From contig NC_092800.1 of the NCBI RefSeq assembly GCF_918797505.1, positions 34,276,263-34,340,262 on the forward strand: 64,000 nt of DNA, written 5' to 3'. This DNA is from Bemisia tabaci. Taxonomy: Eukaryota; Arthropoda; Insecta; Hemiptera; Aleyrodidae. Below, in pieces: positions 1-12,063 of the stretch; position 1 is the first letter of the stretch; the number at the start of each line of letters is the position of its first letter. Position numbers and translations under genes: made by a program. Under the pieces are notes generated by a model. It saw only the letters and a program-made list of their open reading frames with translations, did not search any database and was not told the DNA's origin.

Positions 1-690
1 AAGCCATTTTTCTCATGCAAGCCTTCCTCTTTTTTTTTATTTGCGCTTAAATGTGCCCACTCACAATATAAAATACGTGAATGCGCAAGCAAAAAACTTT
101 CTGTCCAGAAATTTTTGTCGATGATTTATTTTTTGTTGATTAAAGAGATTAATGCTCAGAACAAGATTCCATGTGATCTGCAAAATATCTTCGTCGTAGT
201 CAGTCTATATTGACGATTATTTTTAACAATTTTGAGCAAATGCTCTGGCGGCATTTTTAGGATACTTTCATATTCCTTTACTAAAAATATGTTTAAAGTA
301 CTCTTACAATTAGTGTTTTGTGATGTTTTCAGTTTTTTTTTGTAATTACAAGGAAACCAATACAACACTTTTTGCTTTACAATATTTATAATATTACAAG
401 CATAATTTCACTAGCATTTACAATATTTTTATGCATATTTTTATTTTTTATTTATTTTTTGTTTCTTTATTTATTTATTTTATGTATGTATTTATTGTTT
501 TTTTTGTTTTTTATTTGTTTATTTTATTTATTTATTTGTTTTTTTATTTGTTAATTTTTTATTTAATTTTTTTATTAATATTTTTTTATATATTTTTATT
601 TTTCAATATTTTTTTTTTAAATTCAAAACAGCATTTTGCAAATATTCTCAAGAAATTTCACATCGAATCGGGATATACCCCAAGCTTTGA
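1..690. repeat. AT-rich region with T-rich low complexity (about 396-620)
   Basis: The stretch near 396-620 is almost pure T and A in TTTATTTT-like units. ORFs through it are runs of Phe, Leu and Ile and are not genes. Nothing else is recognisable here. Confidence 0.7.
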
Positions 691-694
691 TTAA

Positions 695-1020
695 AGACAA
701 ACCTCACGCCTGCGGCAACGACGCTGATTGCGCGCCGGCGTGTGATAGACACAATACAAACTCTCGCGGGAGCTAATGACGATGCGCAGGCGCAGTCGAG
801 GCTTCACATTATTATCCTCATCTTTCACATGGCACGCCGCGCGGCGCACGTCTTTCGCCAATGCAGAAACCACTCAACTCCCTCACAAACGCTACCCAGG
901 CCCGCTGTTTTAACTTTCGACGGCGGAGGCGGGGGCGCCAAGAAAACGCGAGCCCGCGACAACATACAAAAATCCCAGCCTCCACTTCCACTTTCTCCGC
1001 TGAAAAAGGAAGAAAATTGA
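695..1020. other. GC- and CpG-rich patch, no gene recognised
   Basis: Base composition rises sharply here, with CGCGCCGGCG and GGCGGAGGCGGGGGCGCC. It could be a regulatory CpG-rich stretch or old repeat. No convincing ORF or splice structure is seen. Confidence 0.4.
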
Positions 1021-1064
1021 AAAATGGCGTGCGAAATTAATTCCTTTGTGCGGTCCGGCCCTGC

Positions 1065-1624
1065 CGCACAGTGGTCCGAGTCAATGGGAGCGGTCGGTCA
1101 TGAATTTTTTTACTCCAATTGCAAATTTTGATGTTTATTTTGTCTAATTTTAAACTTTAAGGGGTGCTTCTCAAAGAAAATGAAGAATTTCCACACAAAA
1201 ATTTCATTGCTTCTTCTAAGAGTGCCTAATGATCTGAGTTCACAGTATTTTTCATACTTTTTTTTTGACATGGGAAATTGGAGAAAAATCGATTTAAAAA
1301 TGAGAAAATGTGCCGCTTTACGACGTTATCTGGCAGCATTTCCTATTTAAACACATGTATTTTAGCAGATTAGGTTATTTTGTCACATTTTCTCCAATAA
1401 TTGTTCAATTTAGAAACCGTCAATATCCTCGTGCTCAGTTTTCCCAGCAGTGTCATTTTAAAGTTGAAAATCACAAAATTTCAGACACCTGCAAATCCTC
1501 CTTTTCATGAAGAAACCAATGGAACCACTTTTAAAATATTAAAATTTTGTATAAACGGAGTCATAAGCTTTTAAAGTTTCCAAATTTTGTCCGGCTTCTC
1601 CATTGACTCGATCCACTGTGCGAC
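1065..1624. mobile_element. Family E MITE (copy 1) split by a family F element
   Basis: The left end CGCACAGTGG...CGAGTCAATGG and the right end CATTGACTCGATCCACTGTG are inverted. The body matches 29241-29479 and 32278-32515. Between about 1186 and 1506 a family F element (compare 51793-52126) interrupts it, flanked by ATGAAG on both sides. Confidence 0.7.
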
Positions 1625-3310
1625 GTGCGGAGGAAAATTGACGCGTGGCGCGCTTGTGGTCACTCGGGATTGTGCGGGCGTCAACTTGCGAAGGCGGGGA
1701 GGCGGAGGGTAATTTTGCTCTCACGACCTAGTCGTGCCAAACTTGAGCGAATCGGCCTTACTCACGACAGTCAAATTAAAACTGGAGTTCGCTTTCTTGT
1801 GGGTTTCCGAGGGAGGGAAATGGGAAGAAAGCACGGTATGTGGTCCAGGATCCATGCCGGAAAACAATCTAATAACACAGGTCTAAAGCGAAATTAAGGC
1901 TTGGATCATAGATGCCAGTGCTGTATTTTGAGCGCTGAATCGGAAAAAAACACGAATTCGAAAGAAACCCACTCGAAGCGAATTTTTGCGAAGCGATTTG
2001 GTCGCCTTCTTCGACCAAATCCTAATGAGGAACGTTTTCTTTCTAATCTAATCAACTAAGCTATCGAGCTAATCAGCAACCGGTGTTTGAGCCAAATCCA
2101 AAATTTTTGGACCCACCTCTGGAGGTAGGTCCAAAAAAGAATGGTATAAACGGTTTCACCAGAAACTAAATTTTCAAAAATAAATTTTTGTTCAAATTTT
2201 TTAGGACTTTGCAATGGAATAAGTAAAATTTTTGCCTCCACAACTTACATTCATGTCTTTTTTCAACAGGTACTTTTCTCACGGTTCTCATTTGGTCTAC
2301 AAAATGTGATTGGAGACGCTTGGTGTAGCTTTTTTCTTCGCGTACATTGAAGTTCTCTGGTGCTGAAAACATTGTCAGCTCTACTGACTAACGACGACAT
2401 TGCCAAAACTTACCCGTAAGTCATTTTGCTTTATTGACGAAACATTTTCAAAGAACTATGATTTTATCGTTCAAACGTACTCCTGTAACCGTCCAAAGTT
2501 ACAGATTTTTACAGACTTATGGTAAAATGGATCGCATTTTAGAAAAAAGAACCAGCGCGAATACAGAGTTTTCAAAATTGTGCAACTTCTCCTTTTTTAA
2601 AAAAAAAATACCTAATATATGTACAATATAAACATTTACACAATTATTTTCCTTTAAAATTAACCAATTTTTTTGTGGGAAGCCAAAACTATATGCTATT
2701 CTAGGAGACTTTTTAGGTAATTATTTTTAGTCACATTTTAACAACTCTGTAATCGCGCTGGTTTCTTTTTGCTAAATGCGATCCAAGTATCTTTCGACTT
2801 TGCGGCAATTCAATCATTTTTGCCCTTGTTTGAATGTCGGTTTCGTTGAGGCATTGAACTTCAGACTCAATCTAAAAGAGCAAAGAATGTTTGAGCACAT
2901 TCACCAGTCACCGGGCAAATTCTCAATAAGTTGCTTATCAATCTTTTTTTTTATATATATATTTTCGTCGTGAAAACTGTTTCACTGTGCGGCGACCTAG
3001 CCGGTGACTTAAACACAGGGTTAAGAAAAATAACTCATACCCGAGAAGGTATCCGGCCCAAATTAGGCTAGTATATGGGCAAATCTGCGAAAGACAGGGG
3101 TTGCCTTTCCCGATGATAACATTGTTTAGATGATGATGGGAGGCTTTTTTTATCGTCTTTGGAACTGAAAGTTGTGATTATTATTTTGCGAGTCGAAAGC
3201 GATCGTTCTCATCCGACATAAGGCGACGGAAAAGGAAGATCCCAAAATTCGAAAAATTGAGAACAGAAATATTTTTTATCTTAGGAGAGACAAAAAGAAG
3301 GAACTCTTCT
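1625..3310. other. No gene recognised
   Basis: The region is AT-rich. Positions 2640-2800 resemble repeat Q (TGCTATTCTAGGAGACTTTT, ending near GGTTTCTTTTTGCTAAATGC). The other short ORFs lack family features. Confidence 0.4.
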
Positions 3311-3665
3311 TCCGGGTCATCGTCGTGACGTCAGCATTTGCATGCGCACGTTATCACGCAGCTTCACGCTTGCGCAGCGTCGAGAAATGCGGGCGGGAGA
3401 ACCACGAATCCACGACAATTTTCTACGGAGGATGCGCGGTTCTTCGTTTGGTCCGGGATTGGAGAACGGTCGACCCTTCTTCCCCTTCCATTCTCCTCCC
3501 CCTCTCTCCTCCTCCTCCTCAACCACTGTAATTGCTGTGGAAAACTAATCGCAAGTAATTGTAAGATCGGGGAGTGGAAATTCGGCTGGTCCAGAGCCTC
3601 GATGCGACCGATCGATTCGCTTAGTCAGCCCAACGGCCGTGACCGCTGTGTCCAGTGTTGGCGGA
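3310..3665. promoter_or_regulatory. CpG-rich patch with CRE and octamer motifs
   Basis: A full CRE palindrome TGACGTCA (3326-3333) is followed by ATTTGCAT (3336-3343) and a TGCATGCGCAC NRF1-like site, within a CpG-rich stretch. This combination is seen in promoters, but no downstream gene is recognised. Confidence 0.3.
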
Positions 3666-3839
3666 AAAAGAATTTTATCTTAAAAAAAAAACCAAAAAAA
3701 AAATTGTACATCATTTAGTGCCGTTTTTGGAGTACCCATACAGGGCGAACTGCAGGAGCGTGTTCTATGGGTCAAAATAAGCCTTTTTTGTTATACAAAA
3801 AGTTGTACAATTTTATCGGCAGCACAAAGAAAATTTATT

Positions 3840-3965
3840 GAAATTTTCGGACAGATTCAATCAACAATTTCTCTGTAAAAAAATGAAATAGCGGTGGAAA
3901 CTTTGAAACGTCGAATGGAGCTTGTGATCCTTTGGCCAGAGGATGATAATATTATGCGGTTCTTG
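3840..3965. repeat. Dispersed repeat O, copy 1
   Basis: The stretch AAATTTTCGGACAGATTCAA...GCGGTGGAAA...AACGTCG matches 26559-26700 at roughly 75 percent by eye. Both copies lie next to GGCAGCACAAA or TGTGCTGCCGAT, so they are in comparable orientation. Confidence 0.5.
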
Positions 3966-5400
3966 AATACTCTATGCATAAGCTTATGATAATAATTCGA
4001 TCACATCCTGATTCCCAATAAAGATAACGGAGGAGACAAAACTAACTGTTTCAAATTGGTTTCAAATTCTTTCTAGGATGCATTCATTTCGATTATTTTA
4101 TAATTTTTTGTGAAAATGTGGCAACTCGGGCCAAAAATATCGCACTTGCTATCGCGTTTGGAACACTACTATTATTATTATTAGCTGCCGCTCCAGGAGT
4201 CATCTCTCCTTCTTCAATAACTATCGTTTCAAAACGGATTCGCTTTTGGCTTCGTCATGCTCTGTATTTTATCATTTTCAGTTGAGTTCCTCAAATAGTC
4301 GGTGCATTATTTTTGGGAGAGCAACCAGTTTAGTTGGTAACAGTCGGTATTAGGGTGCCTTAGATGTCGTTTAAAAGTTATTCTGGCCAATGGAACTTAA
4401 CGGTCAATCAAATTGTGTTGAAAAGTTTCTGAATTTTACACTATTTTTAGGAATTCCTAAAATTTCAAATCCGTCTGTAACAGAACAGGTTTCTTGTAAC
4501 AGAGCGTAGGACAAAAAAAAGTCCAAAACTATCAAACTAAATTGAAGTTAATGTGTGGATTGCGATTTAAAGAAGATATTTGTAGTTTCGAAAGAAAACT
4601 ATCTGAGATTCTAGCCTGCCATTGACAGGGCACATAATTGCCAGATTGTAATCCGACTTTAGACCCTTTACTGATACAAAATTGAACTAAGCCGCTCGCA
4701 ACTCATTTTTCAGGACGCTTGTGAAAGATTCCCGGCAAAATCTCAAATTTCCAGATCTCATTTCCATTCTCAAAACTCCAGATTTCCGACTCGCTATTAC
4801 AGAAATTTGACTTATTTGAGCCAACAGGAACTATATGCATTGTGACCTGGTCCCCAGGGCTAAATAATACACGCATGATAGGGCTCATGTCACAATGAAG
4901 ATACTGAGGTACGTCCTTTTGATTTAAACGAGTCCATTCGCTCGACTGAAAATTCTGCCTCCGTTAACTAAGGTCCGTTTCAGTGGCGATTTTGCAAGTT
5001 GGCAACGCTGTTTTTCCTCCATTGAAATCCTTTAAAAATATCGATTCGGGCGAGGCAAGGTTCCTCACCAAGAATCGATTGTTTTACATACATTTAAATG
5101 TAGTAAAAACAGTGTTGCCAATGTTCAAAAGTCTCCACCTGTCCTTTTTCTCGTAAATGGTCATGAAAGAAAGTTGATTACGGCACATGCTTGAAATACA
5201 GAGAGGAATATCCCCGATACAGAAAAGGGAAACTGGACCTATTGTATTGTCAGATGAGTCTAGCACAACCCCTTCCCCGGCCACCTCTCGAGTAACCGGG
5301 GGGGGGGGGGGGGCTGGCCTTAAGGTCTAGCGTGTTGAGTCTGGGAAATGAAGGTCAAGGTTGTTGCCGCCAGGTTAGTGCTCCAATTCCATCGAAAGTA
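3966..5400. other. No gene recognised; poly(G) tract near 5299-5313
   Basis: The sequence is unique-looking and AT-rich, with no ORF I can support. A G run of about 15 bases interrupts it near 5299. Confidence 0.4.
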
Positions 5401-5506
5401 GTTTTTATCCTCGCGGGCTCAGCGCGACGCAGCGTGGTGCGTCGTCGAAACAATAAACCCGAAACATATGCTGTACTTTCAGATGCTACGTCGCGAGTCC
5501 TAATGC

Positions 5507-5665
5507 CAGTGGCGTGGCGTGCTTTGCGATATATCGATTGAACTGTCATTTAATCCTGTGGAAAGGATCGATAGACAGGGTGTTCGCAACGAACTCCTCA
5601 AGAATCGATTCTTTACCCTAGCTTCAAATGGGGAAATATCGATAATCGATCATTCACGCTTCGCC
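5507..5665 (-). mobile_element. Family G hAT-like MITE (copy 1)
   Basis: The copy begins CAGTGGCGTGGCGTG and ends in a decayed inverted version. The interior carries the family hallmarks: ATCGATTATCGATATTTCCC in reverse, and the palindromic GTGTTCGC...GAAC centre. The orientation is opposite to the copies at 37492 and 38438. Confidence 0.65.
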
Positions 5666-6639
5666 TTTTACCAATGCAGATCAGCATTGCAGCCAGCTTC
5701 GCCGCTGGACAAATCGAAATCCTCTCTTTGATTGCCCCGTGTTGCCAGCCATCGTGCGGAAGGGAGAGTGAATTCACTATATTTCTTCGTTTTTGTCACA
5801 AAACGAGAAGCATGCACTAGTGGTGGCCTTTGCTGCAATACTATAGAAGAGGGTCGTAAGAGCCTCCAGACGATGCCACATTTCCTTGGATAAAGTACGA
5901 ATTTTTAGGGAAAATTGTTAATAATGTTTTTTCAATCTGAAATAAATTTTTCAGTAAGGAACCAATATTTTTGACTCATTTTAGAAACAAAATACTTGGC
6001 ACTGATTTCTCCAAGCAAATTATTTAGGCATAGGTCAGAAATAGTTTTTCTTTATCGCAAAATATAGTCAAGTTTAACTAACATAACCGTTTCACTCACA
6101 GGAACACTGTCCAAAGAGTAGTCGAAGGCTTTCCTACTTTTCTTACTCTGCGTTAAAGTCTCCAAAAATAAACCTCATTTATAATCGAATATGACAGAGA
6201 TCAACATTTTTTTTTTTTTTTGATTAGCCACAAATTTATTAGTTACAGATTCTGGGTGGATTTTTAGCGCTGATTCCGAAAGTTTGTTACCCTGCATCAA
6301 TTCGGTTTGCCTCAAAAATGAGAATTTTCCCTGCAAATCAAGCCTTTTTCAGGAAATCTTTGAACGATAGAAATTAACCTCGGTCATCTTCGGATTCAGC
6401 GGCCGAACGAAAATGTATCCGAATGTATGTGTGTACAAAAATCATGCATAGCATGCTTACCAAATTGTTGTCTATTAGTCTGTTTTTCGGATAAATTTAT
6501 TCGCACTTTCATCCATAGTATCTGAAAATTTCTATCTCTAAAACTATTGATGGCTTTCCTCAAAAATACCTGTTTCATCGGAGAGACTTTGGCAACGCTT
6601 GGATGTTTATAAGACGTTTCTCCATAGCTCAGTGGTATG
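5666..6639. other. No gene recognised
   Basis: The stretch is AT-rich with only chance ORFs. A TAGCTCAGTGG string just before the family A element (about 6625-6635) resembles a tRNA A box, but no complete tRNA or B box follows. Confidence 0.4.
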
Positions 6640-6889
6640 CTGCCGTGCTAAGGAAGAACGCCATATGAACAATCGAGAGTTGCCAAATTTCCCCGGATTA
6701 AATGTGTATTTTTGATGAAATTCATGTATATTTTCCCCCAAAATTTTCAGATATTTTAAATTAAATTGTGAACTAAATAGTCTGAAAAATTTGAAGAAAA
6801 ATATTTTCAATTTTCCCAATAAATTTGTATTTTATCATAGGAAATTTGGCAACGCCTGGCGGTTCATAGGTTTTTCCTAAGCATGGCAG
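6640..6889. mobile_element. Family A MITE (copy 1)
   Basis: The ends CTGCCGTGCTAAGGAAGAAC and ...TTTTTCCTAAGCATGGCAG are inverted, as are the subterminal TTGCCAAATTTCC and GGAAATTTGGCAACGCC. A 4-bp duplication TATG flanks it (6636-6639 and 6890-6893). Confidence 0.85.
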
Positions 6890-6893
6890 TATG

Positions 6894-8740
6894 ATGGTGC
6901 ACCATACATGATTCGGCCGTTCAATAAACACTAAGTGAGCGGGTACATGGATACATTCTCGTTCTAACATACAAACCTGAAAATGACATGAATAATTTTA
7001 GAAGTTTTCCAGGTGTATGATATACCCATGAAATCTTCATAAGAAACTCCAAGTTTGATTCCCAGATAGATTTCCGAATGATTTGCAGTAATTTGGAGAA
7101 AAATAGGAAGTAGAGGAGCCCGTAATAAATCGTGTAGACATATCCTACTATTAACCTAACTGTTGCTCTTGCTGGAATGCAAAACTACCGTTTGCGGTTC
7201 ATCTGTAGTCTTTATCGTAGTACTTTCGTATCGTTTCCGAGTTTCTCGATGTTTGTGTCTTATTTATCAGTCTTTTGCTGCCGGTAAGTTTGCGTGATAA
7301 ATCGCTATAAAAACTCGTGAGCGAATCGAAAATCGAATCTTTCAGTTCAAAATTAATCCAACTCTGAGACACTGGGATGCATACAACAGCGACAAACTGG
7401 TTGGAACCGATTGTTTTCTATAGTTGTAGAACGATAATTGTGCGTGTTGTTGAGCTATAGAGGGGCTAACAGACAATAATACTGAATTATTTCCTGATTA
7501 CGTCTTAAAAATATAAGCGATTGAAAACTCCCAAGATAGGCGTTTTGAAGTGAACGAAATCCGCAAATGTGAAACCTCATGTGAAGTCATAAAAAATTGT
7601 TTGTTGGAAAAAATCCGTAAAATTTACGTCTGACCCTAAAAATATACTTCGAAAATAAAACAGACTTTAAATTTTTGAAGTTAGATCTTTTTAAGACTAT
7701 GTTATTCAATTTGACTGATTATAAATAATTTCCCTCGCTCGATGGGCCTAGCAACTGCAACTCTCAGGATTTTCGTACCGCTTTTTCAACTATTTTTTTT
7801 TCTTTCTTTTTTTTTCTTTTGAATCATTTTCCTTCTGCACATAGAAATCAGAATATTTCAACTACCTGTTTCGCATCAATTCTCCCAATTCTTTTGGAAA
7901 TGCTGTTCGTCCGAACAATTTCTTTAGCTAAAAGGAAAGACATGAAAATTTCTGGCGGAAAGATAGTCTGACCAGTTAGAATACTTAGAAATACATCAGT
8001 GAGTATTAGTGTATATGCTCGAACAATGGGCATGATTTCGTTTGAGAATTTCTGTGTTCATCTTCATTCTCCGTTGGCAGAGAGAAGTTATATCGGACAG
8101 CATTTTAGGATGCAGATGAGCATCAAGGGAGGTCGACTGACACGTCTGTTTCAACAAATTTATATGATTTTAAAGGTCAGGTTTGGCAGATTTGCAGCAT
8201 AGAATCTCTATTTTGACAATAAATATTCGTAGGTCTACATAGCATTTGATGGAATTTTTTTTTGACGTTTTTACTCTTACTAAGCCTCTTCTTTCTCTTT
8301 CTCTCCCGTAAGGAAAAACTTATTTCCTCTGATTTATTAGTTAATTTTCTCTTTTATTGGTATCCTTATTTGCAGAGATCGTGAGGGCAAACTCTCCTCC
8401 CGCTCAATTTCCGGAGGATAAAAAATTGCGATAAATTGCAATTCCATCGTGTAAATTTGCAATGAAATCGCGATGTTATAGACGGCGATTCATCGCAATA
8501 TTGTCGATGAAGAAATCGTGATAAATTGAGATAAAATTTCGATTTTATCGAAGGCGATTTCATACAGATAAAGTGGCGACAAGATTGAGGCTAACGCTCA
8601 GATGTAAATGATCTTAGTGGTTTTATCGTTACAAACTCGTGAAAAAATCGTAACATAATTTCAAAATATGGTGATTTTCCCGTGGAAAAATGCCTCTTGG
8701 GTGCACTACTCCGTTATCAACTTTCACACTACCAGAAACT
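6894..8740. other. No gene recognised
   Basis: The stretch is AT-rich and looks unique. Short ORFs show no domain. GAAATCGCGATGTTATAGAC and similar ATCGC-rich strings recur around 8420-8560 as a loose internal repetition. Confidence 0.35.
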
Positions 8741-8993
8741 GGATTGCAATTTTGCAAAAAGGAACCAAGAGCATTACAATGTTGCTAAGATTGTGTAACT
8801 CACATTCTTTCGAGATGATTGCTGAAATCATGCAAAAAATCAAATTTACAAATGTAATTTTCGTCTTGAAGTCATAGTTTATTGGGCTGAAAGAAAAAAT
8901 TTGTTCAGAAAATCTGTTTATATTTGCAAGGCAAACAAAGTTGCACTGGAATGCTCTTGGTTCCTTTTTGCAAAATGCAATCTAGCTGTAAGA
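8741..8993. mobile_element. Inverted-repeat element P
   Basis: About 45-bp inverted ends are visible: TGGATTGCAATTTTGCAAAA then GGAACCAAGAGCATT on the left, and AATGCTCTTGGTTCC then TTTTTGCAAAATGCAATC on the right. There is no coding capacity. Confidence 0.7.
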
Positions 8994-9003
8994 ATTTTTT
9001 ATA

Positions 9004-9258
9004 TCGACGGTGAAACTACCAAACCACGTATCTCGTTTGCGGTGTTTAAAAATCTACGCTCACATTTTATTTTTTTGAAGTAGACCAAATCAATATCATT
9101 CCTTGAAATTTTCACGGAATTTTCTCCGCACAAAGAGGAAAAATCACAGAAATTTTCGAGACTGGATGTTACGTAGTTTTTCATTTAAAAAATAAAGTAT
9201 GACAGGAAGTCTGCGACGTCGCAAACCGAGATACGTGGTTTGGTAGTTTCACCGTCGA
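9004..9258. mobile_element. Family B MITE (copy 1)
   Basis: Inverted ends of almost 40 bp begin TCGACGGTGAAACTACCAAA. TA flanks both sides (9002-9003 and 9259-9260). The copy is nearly identical to 37857-38111. TA duplication and size suggest a Tc1/mariner-type MITE. Confidence 0.8.
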
Positions 9259-9725
9259 TATGCGACATTAAAAGCAGAGAGTTGCATTTGAGAAAGACAG
9301 TGTCAAATTGCAAATAGCACCGCAAATGGACCTTTCTAAAAACTGATCTGAATAATGCCGCTCCATCTCGTCTGCAAGGAGTGCAAGGTGTGACTGGATT
9401 CCGCGTGAAGCGCTTTCTTTCCCGCTTGTCACGCGCTGCGCTCGAATCACATCACAAGGCTTCATTTGTCACGTGTCAGTCCATATTAACGCCCCTACCG
9501 TGCAAAGGAGGATCGCCGTGTGTGCATTTGAAAGTTGTCGAATTTCAGCCGATAAAAAATGTATTTTCGAGAAAAGTGAAGGATATTGTTTTTCGAAATT
9601 TTCAGACACTCTGAAGCTAATCAAGAGTGAAACGCTTTTAAAAATTCAAATTGGAATACGGACCTTCGTCTACCGAGGCAACGTAGTGACAGGGACAGAG
9701 ACGTCCTCAAAACGGCACTGCATGT

Positions 9726-9978
9726 CTGCCGTTTTGAGGAAGAACGCCGTATGAACATTCGAGAGTTGCCAAATTTCCTTCGATTAAATGTTTATTTTTA
9801 AGGAAAGCTATGAATATTTTTTCTTGACATTTTCAGGAACTTTAGGCGAAATTGCAGACAAAATTATCTGAAAAATTGGAAGAAAAAGTTGTACAATTTT
9901 CCCGAAAATTCGTGATTTACCAAAGGGAATTTGGCAACGCTTAAGGGTTCAATACGGCGTTTTTCCTTAGCACGGCAG
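9726..9978. mobile_element. Family A MITE (copy 2)
   Basis: The ends are CTGCCGTTTTGAGGAAGAAC and TTTTTCCTTAGCACGGCAG, with GAGAGTTGCCAAATTTCCTT inside the left end. The flanking 4-mers are ATGT and GTGT, an imperfect duplication. Confidence 0.8.
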
Positions 9979-10605
9979 GTGTGATCGTGGGGGACAGCTC
10001 GTGAGCCAGAACTGCGCTTCTCTAGCTTCTTATCCTTGCGTTCAAGTCTCCGAGCTAATGTATAGTCCGCATCAGCCCTTAGACGCTTCGGAATCTTCTG
10101 GTTTTTTCGTTGATTTTCATGAAATAAGACCTTTTACGGAAAAAAGGATCGTATTACAATTCTTATCACATTTGGTCAGGTCCGGTGAAGTATTCAATTT
10201 TTGAGTCCTCGTTAGAAAAATCCTCTCTCGTGAAGCAAGAAATAAGTTGGAAGCATTTTGGTTTATTTTTGTGCCGATCGAAAGAAGGCCAAAAATTTCA
10301 TCAAAATCCGACAGCAACAAGCCATGAATACGACGGATTGCAATTCTCTACAACCTCCTCTTAGAGCTGTTTTAAGCTTTATCTTCTAATTTCAACAGTC
10401 AGCTCGTAGAGCTGTGAATCCAGTCTATTATCAGTTCATTGATTGAACGAAAATATGAAGGGGGAAAACGTCTTATCAATGAAACATTGTAGCTATTACA
10501 CCCCCGCAGCGCAAACTGGGGAAATCCGGCGAGTGATAGCTCTGTTATCAGGATGATCCCAGTTTTTATCTTTCGTCGCTGCGGCGACTTAATGTCGTAT
10601 TTGCC
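9979..10605. other. No gene recognised
   Basis: No supported ORF, RNA gene or repeat is seen in this stretch. Confidence 0.35.
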
Positions 10606-10767
10606 AGAATCACGCGCTGAATTTCGATTATCGATATTTCCCCATTTGAAGCCATAGTACAGAAGCGATTATTAAGGTGTTCCTTGCGAACACCCCCGTC
10701 TATCGATCCTTTTCGATAATTTAAATGGCAGATCAATCGATATATCGCAAAGCACGCCACGCCATTG
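10606..10767 (+). mobile_element. Family G hAT-like MITE (copy 2)
   Basis: The copy contains TCGATTATCGATATTTCCCC, AGAAGCGATTATTAAGGTGT, TCGATATATCGCAAAGCACG and ends CCACGCCATTG. The left terminus is diverged. Confidence 0.65.
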
Positions 10768-10798
10768 GCTCGCTCCTCAGCATGGCAGAATGCACCAT

Positions 10799-11157
10799 TG
10801 CACACGGAGAAAAAAACCTCGTGCGTGGGACCCGAAGTTTAGGTCATATGGATCTCCGAAGTTTTCGGATTGAGCATTTGAACACTTTAGGTCTAGCTGT
10901 CGAGGTTCGGATCACACATCTGAAACTCCATCTAAAACTGAAGTACTTCAGATGTGAGAACCGAAGTTTTTCGGCTGTGAGAACCGAAGTTGTTCGGATG
11001 TGAAAACCGAAGTACTTCAGATGTAAGAACTGAAGTTTCAGATGTGTGATCCAAACCTCAGCAGCTGGACCTAAAGTGTTCAGATGTTCAATCCGAAAAC
11101 TTCAGAGACCCATATGACCTAAACTTCGGGTCCCACGCAGGAAGTTTTTTTCTCCGC
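10799..11157. mobile_element. Foldback element H with long inverted arms
   Basis: Almost the whole element is an inverted repeat. CACGGAGAAAAAAA, then GTGGGACCCGAAGTTTAGGT and GACCTAAACTTCGGGTCCCA mirror each other. The centre repeats GTGAGAACCGAAGT-like units about four times. CACCAT flanks both ends, a possible 6-8 bp duplication. Confidence 0.75.
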
Positions 11158-11810
11158 TCACCATGTTTAGCCCATAAAATCACCGACTTCTCGTGATCAT
11201 TGCAAATCAAAGAAAATTTCCCCCAAGTTTTCAAGAAATTTCCTCTCTTATCAGCAGAAACTCAGCAACGTTTGAATGGTTCAAAATCCATTTTTCCTCT
11301 GCGCACAACCCGAAAAATCGTCAACATCTCATGATCGCGGCCACAATCAACATCACCGGGCGTTTTCGACCGCTTTGAATGACCGCACGTTTTTGTGAGT
11401 TCGTGGAGCTTTTTGGCGCGTGCCCTTCCTCGTGGATTCGGTAGGCGCCCGGGCGGACGATCCGAAACAAGAGGGCGCTGATTTATTGGGCCCCGCCAAA
11501 GACGAAGAGCTCGTCGGTTTGTCGCTCGCTTCGAGTGTGGCCCGGACCCACACTCTCTCCGCCGTTTCGATTTGTTTAGAGCTTAGCTCCGGCCGCATAC
11601 ATGGTCCTTTCATGCTTCGTGTTCAATGCCTATTACTATTGCCGCGCGCTTTCGTTTTTACCCGCTGTTGAGCGCCAAGCGCCACTGCATTGTAATGCGT
11701 CGCTACGTTGCCAGACCCGTGGACTTTTTTGTCGAACGTCATTATCGTTCAAGCCTACTTTAAATCAGAGTTCCTTCATAGCTACGAAATTTTTAGCAGC
11801 CCGTGACAAT
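11158..11810. other. No gene recognised; GC-rich patch about 11400-11600
   Basis: The GC-rich part contains GGCGCCCGGGCGGACGATCC and overlapping ORFs on both strands, none with a recognisable domain. Confidence 0.35.
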
Positions 11811-11837
11811 GGTAACATGAAAAATGAAGAGGGAAAA

Positions 11838-12060
11838 GCAGTGAACAAGGCTAAAGATGCATAATTAGAACCGAGACGTTTCGGGTCGGAACAAAGCCGC
11901 TTTCAGTCAGAGGAAAGCTTTACAAAATATTAAAAATGAAAACAAATATTTTGTTGTGATTTTTTCCGACTGAAAATGGCTCAGCTCTGAGCCGAAACGT
12001 CACGGTTTTAATTAAGTATGTTCAGCCTCTTTTCCCGCCCCCCTCCCTTGTTGTTCACGT
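11838..12060. mobile_element. Foldback element, diverged arms
   Basis: GTGAACAAGGCT...AACCGAGACGTTTCGG on the left is mirrored by CCGAAACGTCACGGTTTTAA...TTGTTCAC on the right, and GGAACAAAGCCGCTTTCAGT by CGACTGAAAATGGC. It is distantly similar to 35350-35725 (AACAAGGCTAAA ends). Confidence 0.5.
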
Positions 12061-12063
12061 TCC

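Noticed and set aside
372..694. Overlapping Phe/Leu/Ile-rich ORFs
   Set aside because: They are translations of a T-rich low-complexity tract. The membrane-like appearance comes from composition only.
3317..3718. Five overlapping ORFs in a CpG-rich patch
   Set aside because: They occupy several frames on both strands with no recognisable domain, as expected where stop codons are rare in GC-rich DNA.
6622..6640. TAGCTCAGTGG resembling a tRNA A box
   Set aside because: No acceptor stem, anticodon arm or B box follows. The family A element starts immediately after.
8999..9184. Minus-strand ORF shared with 37831-38037
   Set aside because: It recurs only because both lie in family B elements. 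It has no domain and is not a protein family.
11353..11671. Opposite-strand ORFs in a GC-rich patch
   Set aside because: They overlap on both strands and have no recognisable domain; a coding claim cannot be supported.
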